Notes under the pieces: generated by a model
The model's database searches: none
Seen by the model: the letters and a program-made list of their open reading frames with translations, nothing else
What the model was told of the DNA's origin: nothing
Position numbers and translations under genes: made by a program
Shown: piece after piece, positions 34,320 through 43,894 of the stretch
Layout: every line of letters starts with the position of its first letter
Numbering within the stretch: the stretch's first letter is position 1
NCBI GenBank assembly: GCA_027531395.1
Contig: JAPZRO010000001.1
Location: 124,001 to 188,000 of the forward strand
Source of the DNA: Porphyrobacter sp.
GTDB lineage: Bacteria; Pseudomonadota; Alphaproteobacteria; Sphingomonadales; Sphingomonadaceae
Length of the DNA: 64,000 nucleotides
Direction of reading: 5' to 3'

Positions 34320-35212
34320 CTCTCCGCAAGCAGCTTCCGGTAGTGGTCTTCCAGCGTCTCGCTCCCGAATTCGGGGGTGAGGTCGGCGCGGTAGGTGCCG
34401 GTTTCGGGGTCGAGCACCAGCATCGATTCGGTCGCGTAGTAGCGCGCGATGCGGGCATATTCGGCCTTCTCGGCGAACCAGTCCGAAACCCCCGCGCCGA
34501 GGTTCAGCACCTTCTCGGCATAGGTGAACAGCCTCGGCGAGACCGACTTGAACCGCACCGGCTGACCCGCCAGCTCGCACAGCAGCGCGCCCTGTTCGCG
34601 CAAGCTGATCGCCGGGCCGGGGCCACCGATCGGGAGGATGCGGCGGCTGGTCTCGGGGTTGTCGATGCAGCCCGCGATGAACCGCGCCAGATCATCGTCG
34701 CTGATCGGTTTGCAGCGCGTCAGCTCGCCGTCCCCGAAGATCAGGAACGGCTTGCCCGCCTTCACGCGCTTCACCTGGCCTGACAGCGACTTGAAGAAGG
34801 CCGTCGGCCGGACAATCGCATAGTCGATCCCGCTCGCCGCCAGCCGTGCTTCGAAGGCGAGCTTGGCATGCTGGAAGGCCAGAAACGGCTTCTGCACGCA
34901 GATCGCCGAGAGCAGGATGAACTGGCGCACGCCAACGGCCTGCGCCGCCTCGAGCAGCGTGACATTGGCCGCGAAATCAACCTTCCGGGCATCCTTCGGC
35001 GCCCCCGAGCGCGAGGCGATGCAGGAGATCACCACCTCGGGTGCCGCCTCGGCCATCACCTTCGCCAGCGCCCCCGCATCCGCCAGCACCGCCCGCCCCG
35101 GGGTCGTCACCGCATGGCCATCGGCCTCCAGCCGCCGCACAACCGCCTGCCCGATGGTGCCGGTCGCCCCGGCGACGAGAATGGAGCGCGGGGAAGGCGG
35201 TGTCTGCGTCAT
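34316..35212 (-). CDS. bciA: NAD(P)H-binding protein, divinyl chlorophyllide a 8-vinyl-reductase (BciA)-like
   Basis: ILVAGATGTIGQAVVRRL Rossmann motif; C-terminal ARYYATESMLVLDPETGTYRADLTPEFGSETLEDHY, characteristic of DVR/BciA proteins. Confidence 0.7.
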   Translation of the reverse strand: MTQTPPSPRSILVAGATGTIGQAVVRRLEADGHAVTTPGRAVLADAGALAKVMAEAAPEVVISCIASRSGAPKDARKVDFAANVTLLEAAQAVGVRQFILLSAICVQKPFLAFQHAKLAFEARLAASGIDYAIVRPTAFFKSLSGQVKRVKAGKPFLIFGDGELTRCKPISDDDLARFIAGCIDNPETSRRILPIGGPGPAISLREQGALLCELAGQPVRFKSVSPRLFTYAEKVLNLGAGVSDWFAEKAEYARIARYYATESMLVLDPETGTYRADLTPEFGSETLEDHYRKLLAES

Positions 35213-35270
35213 CGGCGCGACACTAGCGCGGTGATCGGACGGGTCAAATGGCCGGTTGCCCGCGCCCGCC

Positions 35271-36044
35271 CTACCTGCCGCCCGTCACATAGAGGCACTG
35301 GCCGGTCACCCAGCTGGCCGCGGGCGAGGCCATGTAGACCACGGCGGCCGCGATGTCCTCGGGCGTGCCGTAGCGGCCCATCGGGATGCCGATCATGCCC
35401 AGCAACTTCTCGCGCTTCTCCGGCGTGTCGGTGCCCATGCAGTCGTCGAAATTCTCGGTCGGCACCGGGCCGGGGGCGACGGCGTTGACGCGGATCTTCG
35501 GCGCGACCTCGACCGCCAGCGTCGCGGTCAGGCTGTTCACCGCCGCCTTGGCCGCGCCATAGGGTCCGTTCTTGACCTGCGGGCCGTAGGCCGAGCGCGA
35601 GGAGATGTTGACGATCGCCCCGCCCGCCTCGGCCATGTGGCGTGCGGCGACGGTCGATCCGGTCCACACCGCCTTGAGGTTGAGCGCGATCTGCGCGTCG
35701 AAGTTCTCCTCGGGCGTGCGGGTCAGGTAGCGCGGGGTGCCGTCGGGGATGCCGCCGGCATTGTTGACCCAGATGGTCAGCTTGCCGAGCGTCGCGACCG
35801 TCGCCTGCGCCAGCCGCTCGAGCGCCGCGCTATCGGTCGCGTCGGTCGCGAGCGGCAGGGCGCGGCGGCCCAGCGCGGTGATCTCGGCCGCCACGGCGTC
35901 GAGATCGGCCTGCGTACGCGAGGCTAGCGCCACATCCGCCCCCGCCTCGGCCAGCGCGATCGCGATCGCCCGCCCAATGCCCTTGCCCGCGCCGGTCACC
36001 ACGGCGACCTCGCCATCAAGCCGGAACCGGTCCAGAATGCCCAT
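35271..36044 (-). CDS. SDR family oxidoreductase
   Basis: VVTGAGKGIGRAIAIALAEAGA, NNAGG, SAYGPQVKNGPYGAAKAAV. Confidence 0.92.
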   Translation of the reverse strand: MGILDRFRLDGEVAVVTGAGKGIGRAIAIALAEAGADVALASRTQADLDAVAAEITALGRRALPLATDATDSAALERLAQATVATLGKLTIWVNNAGGIPDGTPRYLTRTPEENFDAQIALNLKAVWTGSTVAARHMAEAGGAIVNISSRSAYGPQVKNGPYGAAKAAVNSLTATLAVEVAPKIRVNAVAPGPVPTENFDDCMGTDTPEKREKLLGMIGIPMGRYGTPEDIAAAVVYMASPAASWVTGQCLYVTGGR

Positions 36045-36140
36045 GCTGCCTCACCCCTGCGATCATTGGAGAGGCGAGCCTAGGACCAGCACGCCAGAGG
36101 AACACTGGCGGTTCAAATAGGCGGGGTTGCGGTAGGGGGG

Positions 36141-36187
36141 AAAAGGTGTTGCCGCTTACGTGGCTCGAACACGTGACCCCATCATTA
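36141..36187 (-). repeat. Left copy of tRNA-Thr 3'-half direct repeat (att-like site, degenerate CCA)
   Basis: aaaaggtgttgccgcttacgtggctcgaacacgtgaccccatcatta matches 54681-54727 at 45/47 positions (mismatches at 36149 and 36163). Confidence 0.93.
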
Positions 36188-36531
36188 TCAGATATCTTTT
36201 AATTTCGGTATTTTATATCGATCTCTAGGCCTTGCGGAACCGGATTCGCACCCAAAACTGCGCGGCCCAGTTTCTGCCCAAGTTCGCTTGGCGCCATTGG
36301 CAGGGAGATCAAGGGTTACGATCGTTCAGAAGGCAATGCTTTGATCGGGCGACCCACGCCAGACCCACAGCCGAGCGTGGTCAGTGGATCGCCGGCCACA
36401 CTTCGAAAAGTCGCTTCGCACAGCGTACTGCAACGTTGTTATTGCTGTAATACGCCATGCTGCAACAAGCTTCTGATCAACAGCACCAAAGGCAGAGCCC
36501 AAACAACTTATCGTCATTCAAAGTGTTGGGG

Positions 36532-36957
36532 TCAGAGCGTTGGCCGTCTATCGGGATCAATGCGGCCGATCAACTCGACCGAGCCCCGCACGCTCACCGC
36601 ATCGCCTTCGATTATCGCGTAGTTCACCTTGAAAAGCGCGACCCGATACCCTGTCTCACGGCCCAGCCAGGCAAGCTGCGGGCGATAATTTCCAACCATG
36701 CGTGCGTTCCACTGCAACCACACCGATTGACCGAGCGCCTTACGGCCCGACGGTTCGGCCGCCGGATTGATCTGACGCAGCAGTGCCAGCGAGTTCGCCT
36801 CATGCTGGATCGCCTCTGCTTGTGCGAGTTGGCGCGACTGTGTCTGCAGCAGGCTCAGGCGAAAATCGATTAGCGCCATAAGGCCCAGCGACAATATGGC
36901 CAGTGCGACCAAAAGCTCCAGCGTACTGAAACCATGTGTTTGACGACGCGCGATCAC
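36532..36957 (-). CDS. Type II secretion minor pseudopilin (GspI-like)
   Basis: Type III signal HGFSTLELLVALAILSLGLMAL; overlaps the gspF end. Confidence 0.75.
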   Translation of the reverse strand: MIARRQTHGFSTLELLVALAILSLGLMALIDFRLSLLQTQSRQLAQAEAIQHEANSLALLRQINPAAEPSGRKALGQSVWLQWNARMVGNYRPQLAWLGRETGYRVALFKVNYAIIEGDAVSVRGSVELIGRIDPDRRPTL

Positions 36958-38177
36958 AGCGGAACCATGTCGTATACGCTCGTCAAGGAGGCGATCAGGC
37001 CGTAAACGATAAGCCCGACAAAAAGCGAAACCACAACCACTACGGTTTGCTCAAGCACCCCGGTTGTACGCTTCAGGCTCTCTCGAAGTCCCTCTTCCGT
37101 GTCGATTGCGATGCGCCTGAACATGTCGGCCAGAAGCCCCGATTCCTCGCCCGCCCGCACGAGGCTCAACTGCGCCTCATCCAGCAGCTCGATCGCAGCG
37201 ATCGCGTCTGCCACCCGGCTGCCGACTCGCAATTCGCGCGATGCATTGGTTGCCCGCTCCTGCAACGTCGTATCCCTGAGGCCATCTGCAGCCAGCCCCA
37301 TGGCATCGACAATGGATATGCGTGCGAGCAACGCAAAGGTCATGATCCGACACCACCTTTCGCGTTCTCTTTGCAGCGCCAACCGGGCCAGCAAAGGGAT
37401 GTGGCGGATTGCAAGGCGGCGGAGCCAGGCATTATCGCCACGCAGGCCTGTGACAGTTAGGAAAAGGAGCACGATGATCGGGGCGATCAACGCCAGCCCA
37501 AAACTCTGCTGCGCAACGTCTCCGAGCCAGAAAATCAGTCGTGACATCGTATCAAGCTGATCGCGACGTTCGCCGATCAGCGTTGCGAAGCGGGGTATTA
37601 CAAACAGCATCATGATCATGCCGACCAGCAACCCGGCAATCGACAAGAAGGTCGGATAGACAAGCGCGCTCTTGATGGTTGCTGCGATGCGTTCCTCTGC
37701 CTCCAGCTGTTCGACGGCGTGGCCGATTGTTTCTGCGAGGCAGCCGCCGGCCTCTCCGGCATTCACCAGTGCGAGGATTTCGGACGGCATTCCTGGAATC
37801 GCGGTGCTGAGGCATGCGCCCAACGGCTTTCCGCTACGCAGTTCAGTCATAGCAACGTCGATTGCCGAACGCAGTGCTGGCGTGGCTGCCCCGGCCTGCA
37901 TCGCCATAAGGGCTTGCATCAGATCGACGCGTGCCTGCAGCATCAATCCCAACTGTCGCAGCAGAGCAATCTGATCGCGGCGGGATGTTGCTTTGCTGCT
38001 CGCAGTGTCGCCCGCACCACAGCGCTCCAGCTTAACAACGGTCAGACGCTCACGGGTGACCCGGGCAAAGGCTTGGGTCGCGTCGTCGGCTTGCACCGTA
38101 CCGCGCTGCCGCCGCCCGTTGCTGTCAATCGCGACATAAAGATAATAGCTTGCATCGTCACCAGCCATTTCAGTCAC
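36954..38177 (-). CDS. gspF: Type II secretion inner-membrane platform protein GspF
   Basis: YLYVAIDSNGRRQRGTVQADD; VNAGEAGGCLAETI, VRAGEESGLLADMFRRIA; three TM segments. Confidence 0.9.
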   Translation of the reverse strand: MTEMAGDDASYYLYVAIDSNGRRQRGTVQADDATQAFARVTRERLTVVKLERCGAGDTASSKATSRRDQIALLRQLGLMLQARVDLMQALMAMQAGAATPALRSAIDVAMTELRSGKPLGACLSTAIPGMPSEILALVNAGEAGGCLAETIGHAVEQLEAEERIAATIKSALVYPTFLSIAGLLVGMIMMLFVIPRFATLIGERRDQLDTMSRLIFWLGDVAQQSFGLALIAPIIVLLFLTVTGLRGDNAWLRRLAIRHIPLLARLALQRERERWCRIMTFALLARISIVDAMGLAADGLRDTTLQERATNASRELRVGSRVADAIAAIELLDEAQLSLVRAGEESGLLADMFRRIAIDTEEGLRESLKRTTGVLEQTVVVVVSLFVGLIVYGLIASLTSVYDMVPL

Positions 38178-39702
38178 CCAGCACGCGCTGGATTTCGGCG
38201 GCGTCGGTCAACCCGGCGTCCGCTTTGTCGCGGGCGTCATCGATCATCGGCAGATAGCTTGTCTGCCTGGCAATTTGTTCAAGCTCACTCTGCGGGGCGT
38301 TACGCCGGATCGCGTCGCGCAACAGCGGATCCACGCACATAAGTTCATAGACGCCAATCCGTCCGCTGTAGGCGTTGTCGGCGCAGCGCCGCCGCAACAA
38401 GCGTTGCGCGATGATCCCGCTGATCGCCTCTGCCAGCAGATATCCTTCAATGCCAAGGTCAACCATGCGCGTTATGGACGCTGCCGCTGAGCGGGTGTGT
38501 AGGGTGGAAATCACTAAATGCCCTGTCATCGCTGCGCGAGTTGCCATTTGTGCCGTTTCGGAATCGCGAATTTCGCCCACAAATATGACGTCAGGGTCCT
38601 GACGCAGCATCGATCGCAGGCCAGTGGCGAAATCCAGCCCGATATCCTGCCGCACATTGACCTGGATCACCCCCGGCAGATCGATTTCGACAGGGTCCTC
38701 GATGGTGATTATTTTGCGTGAACCGTCATTCAACTGCTCGAGCAATTTGTAAACCGTTGTAGTTTTCCCCGATCCGGTGGGGCCGGCGATCAACAGCAGA
38801 CCGGCTGGCTGGCGGATCAGATCGCCCAGTTGCTGGGCCATCGCCGGCGCCATACCCAGTTCGGCGAGCGAGGGCAGGTCAACGGTGCGGCCCAGAAAGC
38901 GCAGTACGATCGATTCGCCCCAAACTCCTGGCAGGCATGACGCGCGGATATCGATGTCGCGACCGGCAATTCGAAGACCGTAACGGCCGTCCTGCGGCGT
39001 TCGCCGTTCAGCGATATCCATTCCGCACAAGAGCTTGATGCGTGAGGCGATGGCTGCAAAGCGGATCGCAGGAACGGTACGCCAAAGATTCAGCGTTCCA
39101 TCAATCCGCAAGCGGATCTGCATGTCCCCCTTGAAGGGTTCGATATGAATGTCGCTTGCCCGGCGGGCCATCGCTTCGGACAGCATTGCATTGATGAATT
39201 CGATTGCCGGCGCGTCTTCCGCCAATTCTTCTAACTTGCCGATGATGCCAGATGAAGGCTGGCTACTGCCGCCCTCCTCCAGATCGGCCAGAGCGGCGCG
39301 CAGCAGGCGCAGCGCAACCACAAAGCGGCGGTTAGGCGCAATGTCCCACTGCTCCATCGCCTCTTCGATCAGCGCGTTGCTACAGCTCGCAAGAGCGATG
39401 CAGGGACGATCAAGCGCATCGCGCCAGATCAAAACTTCCTGCTCTGCAAGCCAGTTCAGCGAAAACCGCAGGCTCTTCTGCGCAGCAAGGATCTGATCAC
39501 TTCCCGGCGCGACCGTCAGCAAGGGTAGGCCCATTGCCTCCGCCAATGCCTCGGCCAGCCGCTCGTCGCCGATAACGCCCAGACGGATCAATGCCGAAGC
39601 GATCGAGCCGCCGCCATGCCCTTGTAGCGCCCGAGCCTCGACAAGGTCAGTCTGCGAAATCAAGCCATCTGACTTAAGGAAGTCTAAATCACTAATGTAC
39701 AA
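38170..39702 (-). CDS. gspE: Type II secretion ATPase GspE
   Basis: IAGPTGSGKTTTVYKLLEQLN (Walker A), IITIEDPVEIDLPGVIQVNVRQDIGLDFATGLRSMLRQDPDVIFVGEIRDSETAQMATRAAMTGHLVISTLHT. Confidence 0.95.
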   Translation of the reverse strand: MYISDLDFLKSDGLISQTDLVEARALQGHGGGSIASALIRLGVIGDERLAEALAEAMGLPLLTVAPGSDQILAAQKSLRFSLNWLAEQEVLIWRDALDRPCIALASCSNALIEEAMEQWDIAPNRRFVVALRLLRAALADLEEGGSSQPSSGIIGKLEELAEDAPAIEFINAMLSEAMARRASDIHIEPFKGDMQIRLRIDGTLNLWRTVPAIRFAAIASRIKLLCGMDIAERRTPQDGRYGLRIAGRDIDIRASCLPGVWGESIVLRFLGRTVDLPSLAELGMAPAMAQQLGDLIRQPAGLLLIAGPTGSGKTTTVYKLLEQLNDGSRKIITIEDPVEIDLPGVIQVNVRQDIGLDFATGLRSMLRQDPDVIFVGEIRDSETAQMATRAAMTGHLVISTLHTRSAAASITRMVDLGIEGYLLAEAISGIIAQRLLRRRCADNAYSGRIGVYELMCVDPLLRDAIRRNAPQSELEQIARQTSYLPMIDDARDKADAGLTDAAEIQRVLGD

Positions 39703-39779
39703 AGCCGAAAACCTTGAGATGTTATTGATTCCACCTTATCATTGTGTCGCAATGACTGCTATCATTTGGTATAACAAAC

Positions 39780-40229
39780 ATGAAAAATACCCGATCACAT
39801 TTTGAAAATGGTTTCACTTTGGTAGAATTAATTATCGTTTTGGCGATAATTGGTCTCATTATGGCGTTGGTTGCCCCTCGTTTGATGGAGCAATTCGACA
39901 AATCCAAAGTCGTGGCTGCGCGCGCGCAAATTCGCTCCTTGGAATCGGCGCTGACGTCAATGCGGCTTGATATTGATCGCTATCCGAGCAACGCTGAGGG
40001 GCTTTCGCTATTGCAGATCCCGGCCGCCGATGTCGCGGAAAGCTGGCAGGGGCCTTATCTGGCGTCGGATTTACCGAAGGATCCGTGGGGGCGCCCGTTC
40101 ATCTACCGCGAGCCGCAAACGCCTGATGGAAGACCCGTCATCGGTACGCTGGGCAGCGACGGATCTGCAGGTGGTAACGGCACCGCGCGCGACATTTTTG
40201 TGGGCGGCGCCGATGCTGGCATACGATAG
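39780..40229 (+). CDS. gspG: Type II secretion major pseudopilin GspG
   Basis: NGFTLVELIIVLAIIGLIMALVAPRLM; LPKDPWGRPFIYR. Confidence 0.93.
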   Translation: MKNTRSHFENGFTLVELIIVLAIIGLIMALVAPRLMEQFDKSKVVAARAQIRSLESALTSMRLDIDRYPSNAEGLSLLQIPAADVAESWQGPYLASDLPKDPWGRPFIYREPQTPDGRPVIGTLGSDGSAGGNGTARDIFVGGADAGIR

Positions 40230-40647
40230 CGAGCAGGGCTTTGCGCTTGTTGACGTCTTGATCGGCCTGGCCATGACAGCGGTATTGCTGGCGCTTATTG
40301 TCGATTTATTGACGGCCGAGAGCGTGCAAAGCGGCCGCTTCATCGCCCGCGGCCATGCAGCGGTCGAGCAGTTGCAGGCGCGCCGCATCTTCGTTACCGA
40401 GGCCGCCCGGGCAACTGGACTTGCTGACGCGCGCCAACTTGGCGCACTGCGCATTCTCCCTGATGCACTGGTGCTGCAAGGCCAAGGCAGCGCGCAGCCT
40501 ATCTTGCGCTGGAAAGCGGGGCGCGCCAGCTTCTCCTACAGCAAAGACGGCTCCGTATGGCGCGGCACTAGTAATGATGCCGACAGCGAGATTGTTCGCT
40601 TCAGCCTTCAGCAAGGCGATCAATCACACGTGTGGATCGCGCCGTGA
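40213..40647 (+). CDS. Minor pseudopilin (GspH/GspJ-like)
   Basis: QGFALVDVLIGLAMTAVLLALIVDLLTAE type III signal with Asp at +5; position in operon. Confidence 0.7.
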   Translation: MLAYDSEQGFALVDVLIGLAMTAVLLALIVDLLTAESVQSGRFIARGHAAVEQLQARRIFVTEAARATGLADARQLGALRILPDALVLQGQGSAQPILRWKAGRASFSYSKDGSVWRGTSNDADSEIVRFSLQQGDQSHVWIAP

Positions 40648-41606
40648 CTGGGAGTTCCAACGACGGATTTGCAGCACCGATGGCTGCACTTGCCGTCGCG
40701 CTGCTCGCACTGGGACTCGTCATGTCGCTTCCGGCTAGTGACCGACTGGGACAAGAGCTCCGCCAAGCCCATGCCCAGCTCCATGTTGAACGTGTGGCGC
40801 TGACCGCGCAAAGCCGGGTCGCCTTTTTGATGTTGACCGAACCGGTTGGACAAAACGGTCTTGAATTTGGCGGGCCGCGCCTTGCAATTGACGGAAGCCT
40901 GATCAGCGGCGAACCTCCGAGCATCCGACGGACCATCTTGTTCGATGGGCGCCCCTATAGAATGAGAATTGATGGCACGAACGAAGCCGTCGTGCGGCTG
41001 CAGGATGAAGGCGGGCTGATAAACTTGCATGAAGCCAGCCGGACCGTCCTGTCGGATCTGATGTCGACCTGTGGCATTACTGGTCCGAGGGCACAGAATA
41101 TTATCACAGACATCTTTGCTGATCGCGATCGGAGGTCCGATTTTGATTGGCGAAAACATGTGCGTGGCGATGAGCGCCGAAAGCTCGAGGCTGCGACAGC
41201 ATGGCGACACCGTGAGAAGCCCGGCCTTTATCTGCCGACCGCACCGCCATCAGTGCTGCTTGCCCTGACTGGCAGCGAAAGTCGGGTTCGACAAATTCTG
41301 CGGCTTCGCGAAAGAAGCAACGACATTTCCAATTTGGAAATAAAATACAACAAAAATGAAAATAATATCCAATATCCCTTTGGGCAAATATCATCGGTAT
41401 CGAAGCACATTCGGATAAGCGTACAAATAAGTCGCCTTTGGTTTACCGACGATTTACCTATTTACCTCTATCGGTCGACGCTTGAGCTTGGTCGTAACGA
41501 TCTTGCCTTGTCCTTTATTGCAAAAGGCCCGATAGTCGATGCTGGGTATCAATCCGAGTGCTTTCCGTTTCTGGAGGAAGCTGCCCAGCCGCTCCCTGAA
41601 CGGTAA
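40632..41606 (+). CDS. GspK-like minor pseudopilin
   Basis: GFAAPMAALAVALLALGLVMSLPASDRLGQEL; RLQDEGGLINLHEASRTVLSDLMSTCGI (GspK-like D-GlyGly-LINLN region). Confidence 0.8.
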   Translation: MDRAVTGSSNDGFAAPMAALAVALLALGLVMSLPASDRLGQELRQAHAQLHVERVALTAQSRVAFLMLTEPVGQNGLEFGGPRLAIDGSLISGEPPSIRRTILFDGRPYRMRIDGTNEAVVRLQDEGGLINLHEASRTVLSDLMSTCGITGPRAQNIITDIFADRDRRSDFDWRKHVRGDERRKLEAATAWRHREKPGLYLPTAPPSVLLALTGSESRVRQILRLRERSNDISNLEIKYNKNENNIQYPFGQISSVSKHIRISVQISRLWFTDDLPIYLYRSTLELGRNDLALSFIAKGPIVDAGYQSECFPFLEEAAQPLPER

Positions 41607-42597
41607 TTGGTCGGAGACAGATCCACCTAGCGGGCGCTGCATTGCGCCTGCGATCGTGCCCCGAAGTCTTTGCCGCTTTGAATACCTCGAACGCCCCGCT
41701 CGGCTTGGCCGCCACGAGTTTGAGGCCGCCTGCCTGCTCCGCGCAGAGCATAAGGCCCCCTTTGTCGATGCCGGATCGATGGTCATCGGCGGCCGCGACG
41801 GCGTCGGTATCTGGTGGTGGGATGCCGCCGCGTGGGCAAACATGAATGACGCTCCACAAAATAGAGCCAGCCGACATCTTCCCGAAAGCCTGTGCGCCAA
41901 CCTGCCTGATGGATGGCATCATATTTGTCTCGACATTGGTTATGAGGCCCGTCTTGTCCGACGGCAAATGGTCGTCGCCTCCATCTGGCGGCGTTCAGCA
42001 TTTATCAATGCCGAATGGCAGGATGTTGTCGCGCTTGCAGAGCCGGGCGGGGATGTTGCCATCCCTTTGCCTCCGACAGTTCGCATCGAACGATCGCACT
42101 TGACTGCAACGGTCCGTGGCGGAAAGGAACTGCGACGCCCGATGGCCGCTGCGGAGAAGGTGCTGGGCGCCGGACTGCTCCTTGCGTCGATCCTCGGTGG
42201 ATGGTGGCAGGGCGAGGCCGCAACATTGGCGGAAAATGCGGCCCGCAACCAGGCTGAGGCCATGCGGCTGGAACGGTTTACCGCCAGCTACGAACTCTTC
42301 TCCAAAATCCGTTCCGATCTGCAGGAATTGGACGCTGCGGAGCGCGCATTGGGGAAAACTACCACTGCCACCGACTTGGCAACGATTCTTGCTCAGGTCG
42401 CCAATGCTGGTTTGTCGTTATCGTCGATGCAGCTTGATCGCGAACACTTGCGCCTTGCCGTCCGGACCGAGGGCGATGTCGATCGGTTACGTGCTGTCGC
42501 TGCGCAGATTGAGGCGCTTCCCGGCTTTGTTCATGTCGCCGCACAGGACGGTGAAGGCGTTGGCGAAATGATCCTTTCGGCAAAGGTGGAGTCATGA
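41539..42597 (+). CDS. GspL/PilN-like inner-membrane assembly protein (start uncertain)
   Basis: Single central TM (VLGAGLLLASILGGWW) then coiled coil and ferredoxin-like C-terminus; operon position. Confidence 0.6.
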   Translation: MLGINPSAFRFWRKLPSRSLNGNWSETDPPSGRCIAPAIVPRSLCRFEYLERPARLGRHEFEAACLLRAEHKAPFVDAGSMVIGGRDGVGIWWWDAAAWANMNDAPQNRASRHLPESLCANLPDGWHHICLDIGYEARLVRRQMVVASIWRRSAFINAEWQDVVALAEPGGDVAIPLPPTVRIERSHLTATVRGGKELRRPMAAAEKVLGAGLLLASILGGWWQGEAATLAENAARNQAEAMRLERFTASYELFSKIRSDLQELDAAERALGKTTTATDLATILAQVANAGLSLSSMQLDREHLRLAVRTEGDVDRLRAVAAQIEALPGFVHVAAQDGEGVGEMILSAKVES

Positions 42598-43184
42598 TTG
42601 CCATCCACCTAACCCCACTTCTGGCTTGGCGTCCCGATGATCGGGAAAAGCGTCTGCTGCAGCTTCTGCTCGGCATTCTTCTTGCCGCTTGGCTCTATAT
42701 CTCCGCCGATACACGTCAAAATGCCGCGACGGACAATGCAGTCGCGCAAGCAAGATTGGCAAAAGCACGCAATCAGGTCGACCTGCTGTCGAACAACCAG
42801 TTGCCTGTCAGAATTGCAGCACAGAAAAAGCTGCTCGCGCAATCCGTGCTGGTCGACGCGACGCCTGCGATCAGCAAGATAAGGCTGCGTGGCGAAGTAC
42901 TGGATCTGTCCAGCAGAGCGGGCCTGATCGGGCCGGTCATCCTCGACAATCACACAGTTGACGCTCTACCCGAAGAAAAGAGCACCAAGCAAAGCTTCGC
43001 CGCGCTGACTGCAACTGTTGAGTTCGACTTTGACTGGTTAGGGCTGCTTCGCCTGCTTGAACAGGTCGAATACGACGGCCGCGGCTACTTCATCGACGGG
43101 TTCGAAGTACTTCAGGAGGGCGACAAACGTCGGATGCGCGTGACGTTCCGCGCGCTGCACAAAAAGCAGGCGGCAGAGACATGA
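42594..43184 (+). CDS. GspM/PilO-like protein
   Basis: N-terminal TM, coiled coil, ...FDWLGLLRLLEQVEYDGRGYFIDGFEVLQEGDKRRMRVTFRAL. Confidence 0.6.
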   Translation: MIAIHLTPLLAWRPDDREKRLLQLLLGILLAAWLYISADTRQNAATDNAVAQARLAKARNQVDLLSNNQLPVRIAAQKKLLAQSVLVDATPAISKIRLRGEVLDLSSRAGLIGPVILDNHTVDALPEEKSTKQSFAALTATVEFDFDWLGLLRLLEQVEYDGRGYFIDGFEVLQEGDKRRMRVTFRALHKKQAAET

Positions 43185-43894
43185 ACCGCGTACTGCTCAT
43201 CGCTGGCAGTGTGCTGCTGGCCGGGATCGCGTTTGCCGCTGGCCGGATCCTTGTGAACTCCACCGATGCAACAGATGTCTTGCAAGACGCGTTTGCTCCA
43301 GAGCCTCCCGACCTTGACGATCCTACTCTGAGAGCGAAAGCTGCCCGCGGCCAGCTGGCGGAACTCCCGCCAACGCTTTGGGTTGCCGCGCCGGTTAACG
43401 ATCCCGCATGGGGCGATGGCTTGGCGCTGACCAGCGATCTGACAGTTATGCCGGCAGTGCCCAGAAATGCTTCAGCCTCAGCACCTAAGCCACCCAAGTT
43501 AGATCCCGCGCCAAGCGCCGAACAGATTGCTGGACTGCTGTCACGAACCATCGCGGCGGTGAAGCGTAGCGATGGGGTTGCCAGCGTGATTGTGATCGAC
43601 AACGCCAGTGGCATTCGACGGACGCTGAAGGTGGGTGACCCCTATCGAGACGGCTGGCGCGTGGAACTCATCGATACGCAGTCGATAACCCTTGCACGCA
43701 GGTCCGCAAAAATCACCGTTCCTGTGGGGTTTGGTTTGCGCAGGCCCTTGCCGGCTACGACCTATATTCCACCTGCGGCGAACACTGGCAGTTCCGCCGG
43801 CAACCAATCGGCCAATTCTGTCGCTCCTCCGGCTTCCTCCCGGCCGCGCCGGCGCATCCCGCGCCCCGGCACCTCTGATGATCAAGAAGTATGA
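43181..43894 (+). CDS. GspC/PilP-like protein
   Basis: N-terminal TM; VIVIDNASGIRRTLKVGDPYRDGWRVELIDTQSITLARRSAKITVPVGFG homology-region style. Confidence 0.65.
   Translation: MNRVLLIAGSVLLAGIAFAAGRILVNSTDATDVLQDAFAPEPPDLDDPTLRAKAARGQLAELPPTLWVAAPVNDPAWGDGLALTSDLTVMPAVPRNASASAPKPPKLDPAPSAEQIAGLLSRTIAAVKRSDGVASVIVIDNASGIRRTLKVGDPYRDGWRVELIDTQSITLARRSAKITVPVGFGLRRPLPATTYIPPAANTGSSAGNQSANSVAPPASSRPRRRIPRPGTSDDQEV

Noticed and set aside
36232-36530. Possible integrase or transposase remnant at the left end of the island
   Set aside because: Short ORFs here (36232-36450 plus, 36326-36517 minus) show no recognisable recombinase motif.
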